Positions 7,114-13,380 of a stretch of DNA of 13,380 bases are shown here, in pieces. Position numbers and translations under genes: made by a program. Source of the DNA: Myxococcales bacterium (lineage in GTDB: Bacteria > Myxococcota > Polyangia > Fen-1088); assembly GCA_003153875.1 (NCBI GenBank), contig PMBY01000467.1, positions 11,218 to 24,597 of the forward strand. The letters are read 5' to 3'. The notes under the pieces were generated by a model. It searched no databases and was not told where the DNA came from. It was given only the letters and a program-made list of their open reading frames with translations. Position 1 is the stretch's first letter. Each line of letters begins with the position of its first letter.

Positions 7114-7497
7114 ATGATTGGAAATGCCGACGCGCTGCTGTCTGCCGTGAAGTTCGACGCAAAGGGCCTGGTGCCGGTGATTGCGCAAGACCGCGCCTCG
7201 GGCGTGGTGCGCATGCTGGCTTGGGCCAACTCCGAGGCCCTGCGGGCCACGGTACAAAATGGCCTGGCCACCTTCTGGAGCCGTTCGCGCAACGAGCTGT
7301 GGGAGAAGGGCAAGACATCGGGGAATTCCATGCGCGTCTACGATGTGCGCCTGGACTGCGATGGCGATGCCATCCTCTACGTCGTCGACGCCAACGGGCC
7401 GTCGTGTCATACCAATGCCACTTCTTGTTTCTTTCGTAGTGTGACCGCCAACGGCCTGGCCGCAGACGACGGCCCGGCGCCAGCGGCCGCGAAATAG
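7114..7497 (+). CDS. hisI: Phosphoribosyl-AMP cyclohydrolase (HisI), without a HisE domain
   Basis: This 127-residue enzyme opens the adenine ring of PR-AMP to give ProFAR, the HisA substrate. The signatures are FWSRSRNELWEKGKTSGN (54-71), the metal-binding DCDGD (81-85), and SCHTNATSCFF. Cys82, Cys98 and Cys105 have the 16- and 7-residue spacing of the zinc ligands in characterised HisI proteins. There is no HisE (phosphoribosyl-ATP pyrophosphatase) domain, so HisE must be encoded elsewhere. The start is not certain: ATG 7114 gives normal family length, while the in-frame ATG at 7075 would add 13 residues. Neither has a clear Shine-Dalgarno. It is separated from hisF by the convergent surface-protein pair, and the helicase gene begins 13 bases after its stop. 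Confidence 0.94.
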   Translation: MIGNADALLSAVKFDAKGLVPVIAQDRASGVVRMLAWANSEALRATVQNGLATFWSRSRNELWEKGKTSGNSMRVYDVRLDCDGDAILYVVDANGPSCHTNATSCFFRSVTANGLAADDGPAPAAAK

Positions 7498-7510
7498 CGA
7501 CACGGAGGCC

Positions 7511-9541
7511 GTGACGCTCGAAAAAGCCGTCGCCCGAATCCTGCGACCCGGCGGCCTGCTGGCCGACCATTTGCCGGGCTTCGAGCCACGCCCTGGCCAG
7601 CTCGCCATGGCCAAGCGTGTGGCGCAGGCGATCGACATGGACGAGCGCTTGCTGGCCGAGGCGGGGACCGGCACAGGCAAGACCATCGCCTACCTGGTGC
7701 CAGCGATTCTCTCCGGCCGCAAGGTGGTGGTCAGCACCGGCACGCGCACCTTGCAGGACCAGATCGCCGAGGTGGATCTGCCGCGCCTGCAACGCGTGCT
7801 GCCCGAACCGTTTACCTTTGCCGTGATGAAAGGACTGTCCAACTACCTGTGCCTGCGCCGCTTCGACGAGCACAGCCAGCAGCTGGAAATTGCGGCCACC
7901 AAGTCACACGAGACTGAGCGCGTGCGCGCCTGGGCCACCACCACCACGACCGGCGATCGGGCGGATCTCGACGGCGTGCCCGACAGCGCCCCCATCTGGC
8001 GCGAGATCACGTCCAGCCCGGAGATGCGACTGGGTAAGCGCTGCCCCTTTGTCGAACGCTGTTTCATCACGCAGATGCGGCGACGCGCGCAGGGGGCCCA
8101 GGTGGTGGTGGTCAACCATCACCTATTCCTGGCCGACCTGGCGCTGCGCAGTCGCTGGCCCGACGCTCAGGTGCTGCCGCCCTATGAACTGGTGATCTTC
8201 GATGAAGCCCACCAGATCGAGGATGTGGCCACCGAGGTTTTCGGCGTTCAGGTTTCCAATGCCCGGCTTTTCGCTCTGGCGCGCGACCTGCTGCGCGCGC
8301 CGGCGCCCACGCTGGAAGCCGGCCGGCTGGAGTCCGCCGCGCGTCGGATGGAAGCTGTGACTCACGTGCTGGCCGAGGCCCTGCGCGGCCGTTTGCCGGC
8401 TTTGCGCGGCAGCGGTGAGGAAGTGCGCGTGGAAATGCCCGACGACTTGTGGGCCGCCGAGGTGCTGCAGCGCTACCACGAGCTGGACAACGTCCTGGAG
8501 GAGGCGGCCGCCCTTTGTGGACGTCTGAGCGAAGATGACGGCACCGACGCCGAGCGGCCGCATCCGCCTTCGAAAACAAAGGCAGCGGCGCTGGCTGGGC
8601 TCTCGCGACGAGCCGAGGCCGTGCGCGCCGATTTCGCCGAGATCGTCGGCACGGCGCGACGGGATTCGATTCGCTGGGTGGTGGTGTCGCGCCGCAACCT
8701 CACCCTGCGCGCCTCGCCAGTGGATGCCGCGCCTCTTCTACGCGAGAGCTTTGACCGCCACCCGGGGCCTCTGGTTTTCACCTCGGCCACCTTGAGCGCT
8801 GGCGGACATTTCGACTATATTCGCGGCCGCCTTGGACTGACCGACACCGCCAGCGAGTCCAGCTTCCCCTCGCCCTTCCACTACAGCGAGCAAGCCCTGC
8901 TCTATCTGGCTGTCGATCTTCCTGATCCAACCCACGAGGGTTTTGCCGCCGCGGCCGCCGAGCGCGCATTGGCGCTGTGTCGGCTTTCGCGCGGTCGGGC
9001 GCTCCTGCTCTTCACCAGCTTCCGCAACCTGCGCGTGGCCGAGGAGTGTCTGCGCGCCGACGGCGGCTTCCCTCTGCTGGTGCAGGGTGAGCGTCCGCGC
9101 CACGTGCTGCTCGCCACGCTCCGCCAGCAAGTCGGCTCGGTGTTGCTGGCCACGCAGAGTTTCTGGCAGGGCGTGGACGTGCCGGGCGAGGCGCTCTCGC
9201 TGGTGGTGATCGATCGTCTGCCTTTTGCCGTACCTGACGATCCGCTCACCGCTGCGCGTATCGAGCGCATCCGCGAAGACGGCGGCGATCCCTTCAACAG
9301 TTTCCAGCTTCCGCGCGCTGCCCTGGCGCTCAAGCAAGGCTTCGGCCGCCTGGTGCGCACGCGCAGCGATCGCGGTGTGGTGGCCATCCTCGACGGCCGC
9401 ATCGCCCGCCGTCGCTACGGGCCCATGCTGCTGACCAGCCTGCCCGCCGAATGCCCGCGCACCGAGGAGCTGGAAGAGGTGGGGAGATTCTTTGACTCTC
9501 CGGGCCGGCCCGCGACACGGCCCGAGGGAGGAGTTGATTAG
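7511..9541 (+). CDS. DinG/XPD-family superfamily 2 ATP-dependent DNA helicase
   Basis: This 676-residue helicase presumably acts in DNA repair or in unwinding R-loops and damaged forks. Motifs appear in order: a Q-motif-like FEPRPGQ (24-30), Walker A AGTGTGKT (51-58), Ia STGTRTLQDQI (75-85), the KGLSNYLC segment with Cys114, CPFVERC with Cys178 and Cys184, VVNHHLF (200-206), DEAH (231-234), TSATLS (424-429), FWQGVDVPGE (551-560), and QGFGRLVRTRSDRG (609-622). The Fe-S domain normally has four cysteines. Here the second position, five residues before Cys178, is Arg173 (codon 8027-8029). It starts at GTG 7511, needed to keep the Q-motif. GGAGG lies only 2 bases upstream, a tight spacing. It follows hisI by 13 bases and is probably cotranscribed. 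I call it DinG-family and do not assign dinG versus yoaA. Confidence 0.92.
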   Translation: MTLEKAVARILRPGGLLADHLPGFEPRPGQLAMAKRVAQAIDMDERLLAEAGTGTGKTIAYLVPAILSGRKVVVSTGTRTLQDQIAEVDLPRLQRVLPEPFTFAVMKGLSNYLCLRRFDEHSQQLEIAATKSHETERVRAWATTTTTGDRADLDGVPDSAPIWREITSSPEMRLGKRCPFVERCFITQMRRRAQGAQVVVVNHHLFLADLALRSRWPDAQVLPPYELVIFDEAHQIEDVATEVFGVQVSNARLFALARDLLRAPAPTLEAGRLESAARRMEAVTHVLAEALRGRLPALRGSGEEVRVEMPDDLWAAEVLQRYHELDNVLEEAAALCGRLSEDDGTDAERPHPPSKTKAAALAGLSRRAEAVRADFAEIVGTARRDSIRWVVVSRRNLTLRASPVDAAPLLRESFDRHPGPLVFTSATLSAGGHFDYIRGRLGLTDTASESSFPSPFHYSEQALLYLAVDLPDPTHEGFAAAAAERALALCRLSRGRALLLFTSFRNLRVAEECLRADGGFPLLVQGERPRHVLLATLRQQVGSVLLATQSFWQGVDVPGEALSLVVIDRLPFAVPDDPLTAARIERIREDGGDPFNSFQLPRAALALKQGFGRLVRTRSDRGVVAILDGRIARRRYGPMLLTSLPAECPRTEELEEVGRFFDSPGRPATRPEGGVD

Positions 9542-9560
9542 CTAGCCCAGCTTCGCTAGC
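9541..9560. promoter_or_regulatory. Palindrome ahead of the antitoxin-like gene, possible operator
   Basis: GCTAGC (9541-9546) and GCTAGC (9555-9560) are identical, self-complementary hexamers 8 bases apart. They overlap the last base of the helicase stop and lie 8 bases before the antitoxin ATG. Phd/YefM proteins repress their own genes by binding short palindromes, so an operator is plausible; a small hairpin is the alternative. No experimental support. Confidence 0.35.
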
Positions 9561-9568
9561 GTGAGGCT

Positions 9569-9799
9569 ATGCGCACGACGATCCACGCGGCTAAGACTGA
9601 TCTCTCCCTGCTCATCAAGAAAGCCTGCGCCGGTGAAGAGGTCGTGATCGCCTGTGGCGATACGCCGGTGGTTCGCCTGGTTCCCTTGGCGACGCCACCG
9701 TGCAAACGCATGTTCGGCGCGCTTACGGGCAAGGCGCGGACCACGGCGGCGTTCTTCAAGCCACTTCCCGCCAACGAAATCGACGCCTGGGGGAAGTGA
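9569..9799 (+). CDS. Phd/YefM-family antitoxin-like protein with no adjacent toxin
   Basis: This 76-residue protein matches the prevent-host-death pattern. It has an N-terminal strand and helix MRTTIHAAKTDLSLLIKKA, then AGEEVVIACGDTPVVRLVPL (the family's GEEVxIxxxGxPVxRLVP core, residues 22-41), then FGALTGKA and a C-terminal FKPLPANEIDAWGK tail of the kind that wraps a toxin. In type II modules the toxin gene (often a PIN-domain VapC) normally starts within a few bases or overlaps. Here only 59 bases separate its TGA from plsY and no toxin-like reading frame is present. It lies 27 bases after the helicase stop. It may be a relic, an anti-addiction antitoxin, or a stand-alone regulator. Confidence 0.8.
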   Translation: MRTTIHAAKTDLSLLIKKACAGEEVVIACGDTPVVRLVPLATPPCKRMFGALTGKARTTAAFFKPLPANEIDAWGK

Positions 9800-9821
9800 C
9801 CGGGTACCGCGCCAGAGTCAT

Positions 9822-9851
9822 TTGGTAGTCCGCGGTCGAGCTACTTACAAT
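9822..9851 (+). promoter_or_regulatory. Candidate sigma70 promoter of plsY (leaderless transcript)
   Basis: TTGGTA (9822-9827) and TACAAT (9846-9851) are spaced by 18 bases and match consensus at 4 of 6 and 5 of 6 positions. Transcription would start at about 9857-9859, on or right beside the plsY ATG at 9859. There is no Shine-Dalgarno before that ATG, which is consistent with leaderless translation. Confidence 0.5.
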
Positions 9852-9858
9852 ACGACCC

Positions 9859-10434
9859 ATGCACATCCTGTTTCTGGTCGGCGCCTTCTTGCTAGGCTCG
9901 TTCCCGACCGGCGTGGTGGTAGCGCGCGCCAAGGGCGTGGATCTGCGCAAGGTGGGCAGTGGCAACATCGGCACGACCAATGTCGGCCGCGCGCTCGGCC
10001 GGCGTTGGGCGGCCTTGGTGCTCCTGATCGACGCGGGCAAGGGCGCGCTTCCAGTTGTGCTGGCAAGTCAGCTCTTGGATCTCAAGTGGCTCCCGGCCGC
10101 TGCGGGTTTGGTTGCGGTGCTGGGGCAGATTTTCTCCATCTTTCTCAAAGGCCACGGCGGCAAAGGGGTGGCCACTTCGCTGGGCGCTGGACTGGCCCTC
10201 GCGCCTCTGCCCGCACTGGTCTGCGTGGCGGTCTGGGTGGTTCTATTTGCCGCTTTTCGCATTTCGTCCATCGGCTCTCTGGCAGCCGTGGCCAGCTTCC
10301 CCACTTTCCTCTGGCTGTTCCACGCGGGCAGCCCTGCAAACCTGACTTTCGCCGCAGCGGTCGCGCTTCTGGTTTTCCTGCGCCACAAAGACAACATTCG
10401 CCGCCTTCTGCGCGGCGAGGAACTGCGCGCCTAA
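9859..10434 (+). CDS. plsY: Glycerol-3-phosphate acyltransferase (PlsY)
   Basis: This 191-residue multi-span inner-membrane enzyme transfers an acyl group from acyl-phosphate to sn-glycerol-3-phosphate to make lysophosphatidic acid, the first step of phospholipid synthesis. All three cytosolic motifs are seen: GSGNIGTTNVGR (33-44), GGKGVAT (100-106), and HKDNIRRLLRGEE (176-188). N-terminal LLGSFPTG (11-18) and the RISSIGSL loop (134-141) also fit. One oddity is that the segment before motif 2 reads LGQIFSIFLKGHGGKG, where most homologues I know have GH followed by FxGGKG. Gln90 therefore replaces the usual His, while a His appears at 99. It probably has its own promoter just upstream. Convergent bioB lies beyond a 182-base palindromic gap. 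Confidence 0.95.
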   Translation: MHILFLVGAFLLGSFPTGVVVARAKGVDLRKVGSGNIGTTNVGRALGRRWAALVLLIDAGKGALPVVLASQLLDLKWLPAAAGLVAVLGQIFSIFLKGHGGKGVATSLGAGLALAPLPALVCVAVWVVLFAAFRISSIGSLAAVASFPTFLWLFHAGSPANLTFAAAVALLVFLRHKDNIRRLLRGEELRA

Positions 10435-10468
10435 CCGGCATCTCACGGGCGTGGATCGAAGTTAGCGA

Positions 10469-10588
10469 TTTCACCACAGAGCACACAGAGACCACAGAGC
10501 CGGATCGGAAGGAAGAAGGGGAGTGAGCCTGTCCGAACCCTTTCTTCGATTCCGACCTCTGTGTTCTCTGTGCTCGCTGTGGTGGAAA
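10469..10588. repeat. Long imperfect palindrome of 9-base CACAGAG units between plsY and bioB
   Basis: The left arm (10469-10499) reads TTTC then three 9-base units ending in ACAGAG (ACCACAGAG, CACACAGAG, ACCACAGAG). The right arm (10557-10588) is its imperfect inverse: CTCTGTGTT, CTCTGTGCT, CGCTGTGGT, then GGAAA. The inner parts also pair, CGGAAGGAAGAAGGG (from about 10506) against CCCTTTCTTCGATTCCG (to about 10555), leaving a loop near 10521-10537. The whole could fold into a stem of roughly 50 pairs. It fills most of the convergent gap 10435-10616, which has no gene. I recall similar CACAGAG-type repeats dispersed in intergenic regions of other bacterial genomes, but I cannot check copy number here. 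A transposase-less miniature element or a bidirectional terminator are both possible. Confidence 0.8.
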
Positions 10589-10616
10589 AGCTAGCCAACC
10601 ATCTGCGAGATCCTAG

Positions 10617-11579
10617 TTAGTGCCCCGGCGGCGCCGGTCGCAGGCCCGCATCGCGCAGCAGTTGCTGGTCGGCCTCCACGTCGGGGTTGCCCGTGGTGAG
10701 CAGCTTCTCGCCGTAGAAGATCGAATTGGCCCCGGCCACGAAGCACATCACCTGGGCCTCGCGGGTCAAAGCCGCACGACCCGCCGAGAGTCGCACCTGC
10801 GATCGGGGCATGATGATGCGAGCCGCGGCGATCACGCGCACGAGTTGCAGCGGATCCACGGGCGGCCGGTCAGCCAGCGGCGTGCCTGCGATGGGCACCA
10901 GCGCATTGATGGGCACGCTTTCCGGGTGCGGGTCCAGGCCGGCCAGCGTGGCCAGCATGGCGCAACGATCGTCGACCGATTCGCCCATGCCGATGATCCC
11001 GCCCGAGCAGATACGCATGCCCGCGCGCCGAACCCGCGCCAGGGTCGCCAGCCTGTCGTCCTGCGTGTGGGTCGTGATGATCGACCCATAGAAGGCCCGT
11101 GACGTGTCGATGTTGTGGTTGTAGATGGCCAGTCCTGCCTCGGCCAAGCGGTGGCACTGCTCGTCGGTGAGCATGCCCATGGTCAGACACGCCTCCAGAC
11201 CCACGCCCCGCACAGCGCGCACCATGTCCAGCACGGACTCGAAGGCGGGTCCGTCCTTGGCATCGCGCCAGGCGGTGCCCATGCAGAAGCGCGTGGCCCC
11301 CGCCGCCCGCGCCCGCTCAGCCGCTTGCACCACATCCTCGCGGCTCAGCATGCGAGCCGGCTGCACCGCGGTTGAATAGCGTGTCGATTGAGCACAGTAG
11401 GCACAGTCTTCCTGACACGCGCCGGTCTTCACCGAAAGCAGCGCGCAGAGTTGCACCTCGTCGGGTCGATGATGCCGGCGGTGCACCTGCTGCGCGCGGA
11501 AAAGCAATTCAGGCAGGGGCAGGTCGTGGATAGCCCGGACCTCCTCGACCTGAAAGTCGTGGCGCAGCTCAGCGGTCAT
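10617..11579 (-). CDS. bioB: Biotin synthase (BioB)
   Basis: This 320-residue radical SAM enzyme inserts sulfur into dethiobiotin in the last step of biotin synthesis. The [4Fe-4S] motif is GACQEDCAYCAQS with Cys55, Cys59 and Cys62. The [2Fe-2S] ligands are all present, Cys99 (RFCMGTAW), Cys131 (LEACLTMG), Cys191 (RICSGGIIGMGE) and Arg263 (VRLSAGR). They correspond to E. coli Cys97, Cys128, Cys188 and Arg260 with a small offset. YNHNIDTS (153-160) is another hallmark. Length is normal and no key residue is missing. It begins 13 bases after the stop of the toroid-protein gene on the same strand, so the two are probably cotranscribed. No other bio gene is in the window. No clear Shine-Dalgarno was seen at its ATG. 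Confidence 0.97.
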   Translation of the reverse strand: MTAELRHDFQVEEVRAIHDLPLPELLFRAQQVHRRHHRPDEVQLCALLSVKTGACQEDCAYCAQSTRYSTAVQPARMLSREDVVQAAERARAAGATRFCMGTAWRDAKDGPAFESVLDMVRAVRGVGLEACLTMGMLTDEQCHRLAEAGLAIYNHNIDTSRAFYGSIITTHTQDDRLATLARVRRAGMRICSGGIIGMGESVDDRCAMLATLAGLDPHPESVPINALVPIAGTPLADRPPVDPLQLVRVIAAARIIMPRSQVRLSAGRAALTREAQVMCFVAGANSIFYGEKLLTTGNPDVEADQQLLRDAGLRPAPPGH

Positions 11580-11592
11580 GCGACTGGATCTA

Positions 11593-12660
11593 CTAATTGA
11601 TCCGGCGCAAGACCACCAGCACCCGCAAAGTCAGCCAGATGGCCTCTGCCACATCCTTGTCCTTGCCCGCCGCCTTGCTCGCGGAGCGCGCTGTCAGGCT
11701 TTCACCCTTGACCGGCGCGCCCGGATACCACAAGCCATCGTTCGCCTGGCGTGAACGCAGATAGGCCTCGGCGGTACGCACGCCCGAGTTCTCCTTGCCG
11801 AGCCCGATGCTGGTGATGGTGTCGAGCGCGTCCAGCGCGTCGGTGAAAAAGCGCGGTTCGGTCAGGATCTCCCAAAAAGCGGGCGCCTTGCGGTCCTCAT
11901 AGCGGTCGGGCTGCAAGAAACGCGTGGCCAGAAGCTCCGCCGCCCGACGCGCTTCGCGCGAGGTGCAGCGCTGGCTGGAGGATGCAAAGGCGCGCAAGAC
12001 CATGCCGGTCACCAGATGGCTTGAGGGTCGCGCAGCGGAGTCCGTGCGCACACCCCGCCAAGCCCAACCGCCATCGTCCTGACGAAGCGACAGGAGAAGT
12101 TGGAAACCCTTCTCCACCCTTGGGTCTGACTCGAACCCTGCACGGCACAGGGCCGAAATGGCCCACCCGTGGAAGTGAATCGCCACGACCTTGGCGCGAG
12201 CCTTGGGCGTATCGGCCAGCGCGAGATCCGCAATCCCGCCGTCACTCGCTTGCGAGGCCAGGATCACATCCGCCATTTTGCGCAACTGGTGCGTGGCTCC
12301 GCCCTCGTCCTCGACTCGCAAACCCAAGTCGGCCAAGCGGTCAAGCGCGCGCACCGTGGCCAAGCACAGCGCAAACTTTCCACTGCCCATCCCTTTTTCC
12401 GGGGCGCGCGGCGCGAAGCTGCCATCCTTCTCCATCTTGCGCAGCACCGATTGAACCTCACGGTAGCTGGCAATCTCGTGCGCCTTGGGCGCCTCGCTGT
12501 CGTCGATGAGGTCGCGCCGCACACGCGCCAGCACACTGGGGGTTCCCTCACGCAACAAGCGCGGAATAGGATCGCTGGCCAGCCGAGCGCGCCACCCCGA
12601 AAGCGCCCGGGGCGGGGATGAGATGGAAACCGAGGTGGGGAAGAGTCGCGACCGATTCAT
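11593..12660 (-). CDS. Alpha/alpha-toroid protein with prenyltransferase/squalene-cyclase-like repeats, function unknown
   Basis: This predicted 355-residue soluble protein lacks a signal peptide and membrane spans. It has repeated helix-turn segments ending in the DG(G/x)W-type turns typical of the terpenoid cyclase/prenyltransferase toroid: RKMEKDGSFAP (74-84), ILASQASDGGIAD (133-145), LLLSLRQDDGGWAWRG (188-203) and YLRSRQANDGLWYPG (300-314). I see neither the DXDD acid motif of squalene-hopene cyclases nor an obvious zinc site of protein prenyltransferases, so it may be a scaffold or binding protein. I chose ATG 12660. The frame is open to an ATG at 12783, but a perfect TATAAT lies 21 bases upstream of 12660, inside that longer reading. 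It is the first gene of a likely two-gene unit with bioB. Confidence 0.7.
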   Translation of the reverse strand: MNRSRLFPTSVSISSPPRALSGWRARLASDPIPRLLREGTPSVLARVRRDLIDDSEAPKAHEIASYREVQSVLRKMEKDGSFAPRAPEKGMGSGKFALCLATVRALDRLADLGLRVEDEGGATHQLRKMADVILASQASDGGIADLALADTPKARAKVVAIHFHGWAISALCRAGFESDPRVEKGFQLLLSLRQDDGGWAWRGVRTDSAARPSSHLVTGMVLRAFASSSQRCTSREARRAAELLATRFLQPDRYEDRKAPAFWEILTEPRFFTDALDALDTITSIGLGKENSGVRTAEAYLRSRQANDGLWYPGAPVKGESLTARSASKAAGKDKDVAEAIWLTLRVLVVLRRIN

Positions 12661-12681
12661 AACCAATGCCAAAGTGGCTGC

Positions 12682-12687
12682 ATTATA
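12682..12687 (-). promoter_or_regulatory. Candidate -10 element of the toroid-bioB unit
   Basis: A perfect TATAAT on the minus strand would place transcription start near 12675, about 15 bases before ATG 12660. No recognisable TTGACA-like box is found at 16-18 bases upstream; the nearest, TTGTCT at 12713-12718, is 25 bases away. The element is therefore supported only by its -10 hexamer and the low-GC context. Confidence 0.4.
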
Positions 12688-12876
12688 GCGAATGGTTTGG
12701 CCGGCGGCGGGAAGACAAAGGCGCCACAAGCCTGTCGACAATGTAGGGATAAGAGAGTAGCGCATAAGGTCGTCTGGGTCCAACGGCTATCGTTTTTCTC
12801 CCAACTCAATCTGGGCCTGGCACAGCCCCATTTCGGGAGGTAATAGATCCGGGTCGTCGGCGAGTCTTTGGCCCGT

Positions 12877-12881
12877 GGGGG
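12877..12881 (+). promoter_or_regulatory. Shine-Dalgarno-like G-run before the SspB-like gene
   Basis: GGGGG lies 7 bases before ATG 12889 and supports that start. A stronger GGGAGGT occurs at 12835-12841 but is followed by no ATG or GTG at usable distance, so I do not assign it to a gene. The rest of the 228-base gap from 12661 holds nothing else I can support. Confidence 0.45.
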
Positions 12882-12888
12882 CACATCC

Positions 12889-13380
12889 ATGGATGTCAGT
12901 GAGAGACCATCGAAACAGGAAGCGTTTCTGACCTTGCTGAGCGAAGGCTGGGTGGCCTTGCACCTGGACGCGCGTCGTCCCGGCGTGGTGGTGCCGGCCC
13001 CGTTCTCTTCGCAGGCGCAACTGGTTCTCCAGTACGGCCGCAGCATGCCCATTCCCATCCCCGACCTGGAAGTCACGGCCGCCGGGGTGAGCGCCACCCT
13101 GTCGTTCTCCCGCGTACCGCATCGGACCTACGTGCCCTGGTCCGCAGTGTTCGCGGTCACCTGCACCAATGGTTGCGGCGCACTCTACCGCGAGGATGTT
13201 CCGCGGGAGTTGTGCTTCTTCCATCAGGGGGATGATGGGGGCTTGCCGCCGCTCGTGGTGCGAGTGAATGACGGGGCCGAGGCTCTGACGGTCGACGAGC
13301 CCTGGTTGCATTCCGTCCCGCTGGTGGCCGAAGACACCGAAGCGGAGATCGAGAGCGACGGCATGCTCATGCGTGCGCCC
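12889..13380 (+). CDS. SspB-like ClpXP adaptor, C-terminus off the right edge
   Basis: The first 164 residues are present and the frame is open at the window end. The protein begins MDVSERPSKQEAFLTLLSEG and continues with WVALHLDARRPGVVVPAPF (21-39), LVLQYGRSMPIPIPDLEV (45-62) and VSATLSFSRVPHRTYVPWSAVFAV (67-90). It resembles the SspB/stringent-starvation-B fold proteins of Myxococcota that deliver ssrA-tagged or other substrates to ClpXP, with the PWSAVF strand near the peptide-binding groove. Towards the edge it turns acidic (AEDTEAEIESDG), as the flexible tails of such adaptors do. ATG 12889 has GGGGG 7 bases upstream. It is divergent from the toroid-bioB unit. The assignment rests on recognition of the motifs; the missing end, where a ClpX-binding tail would lie, cannot be assessed. 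Confidence 0.75.
   Translation, partial: MDVSERPSKQEAFLTLLSEGWVALHLDARRPGVVVPAPFSSQAQLVLQYGRSMPIPIPDLEVTAAGVSATLSFSRVPHRTYVPWSAVFAVTCTNGCGALYREDVPRELCFFHQGDDGGLPPLVVRVNDGAEALTVDEPWLHSVPLVAEDTEAEIESDGMLMRAP

Noticed and set aside
9800..9858. Possible remnant of a toxin gene after the antitoxin
   Set aside because: No frame in these 59 bases resembles a PIN, Doc or RelE start, and a good plsY promoter occupies the space.
12661..12783. N-terminal extension of the toroid protein to an ATG at 12783
   Set aside because: The extension has no domain character and covers a perfect TATAAT just upstream of the internal ATG 12660, so it more likely is promoter DNA.
12787..13311. Minus-strand frame of 174 codons opposite the SspB-like gene
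   Set aside because: It is antisense to a frame with clear adaptor-family sequence and shows no recognisable features itself.

Overview
The window is GC-rich, densely packed bacterial chromosome. The gene content suggests a member of the Myxococcota or a related deltaproteobacterial lineage: a his cluster, an SspB-type ClpXP adaptor of the 'EGWVALHLDARRPGVVVP' kind, a DinG-family helicase, and a lipoprotein with a long Gly/Thr/Ala low-complexity linker. That assignment is inference; no rRNA or other marker gene is present. No tRNA, rRNA, CRISPR array, transposase or phage gene was seen.

Layout. (1) 1-1140, minus strand: a polytopic GT-C type glycosyltransferase that runs off the left edge, divergent from the his genes. 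(2) 1152-3907, plus strand: hisB-hisH-hisA-hisF, with gaps of 4-14 bases. They encode imidazoleglycerol-phosphate dehydratase, both subunits of the imidazole glycerol phosphate synthase, and ProFAR isomerase. (3) 3966-6796, minus strand: an outer-membrane beta-barrel protein and a large lipoprotein with FG-GAP/VCBS-like calcium-binding repeats, possibly related to rhamnogalacturonan lyase propellers. This pair sits convergent to hisF and separates it from (4) hisI (7114-7497, plus), the stand-alone phosphoribosyl-AMP cyclohydrolase. hisI is followed closely by a DinG/XPD-family helicase (7511-9541), a solitary Phd/YefM antitoxin-like gene (9569-9799) and plsY (9859-10434). (5) 10435-10616: a convergent intergenic gap filled by a long imperfect palindrome built from 9-base 'CACAGAG' units. 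(6) 10617-12660, minus strand: bioB preceded, 13 bases upstream, by a gene for an alpha/alpha-toroid (prenyltransferase/squalene-cyclase-like) protein of unknown role. (7) 12889 to the right edge, plus strand: an SspB-like ClpXP adaptor, incomplete.

Functionally this is mostly housekeeping (histidine, biotin and phospholipid synthesis, DNA repair, proteolysis), with one accessory surface-protein pair inserted into the his gene order. I do not see a complete new defence or mobile system. The points most worth a second look are the interrupted his cluster, a missing Fe-S cysteine in the DinG-like helicase, an antitoxin without a toxin, promoters placed so that hisB and plsY would be leaderless or nearly so, the 9-mer palindrome, and the toroid protein coupled to bioB.
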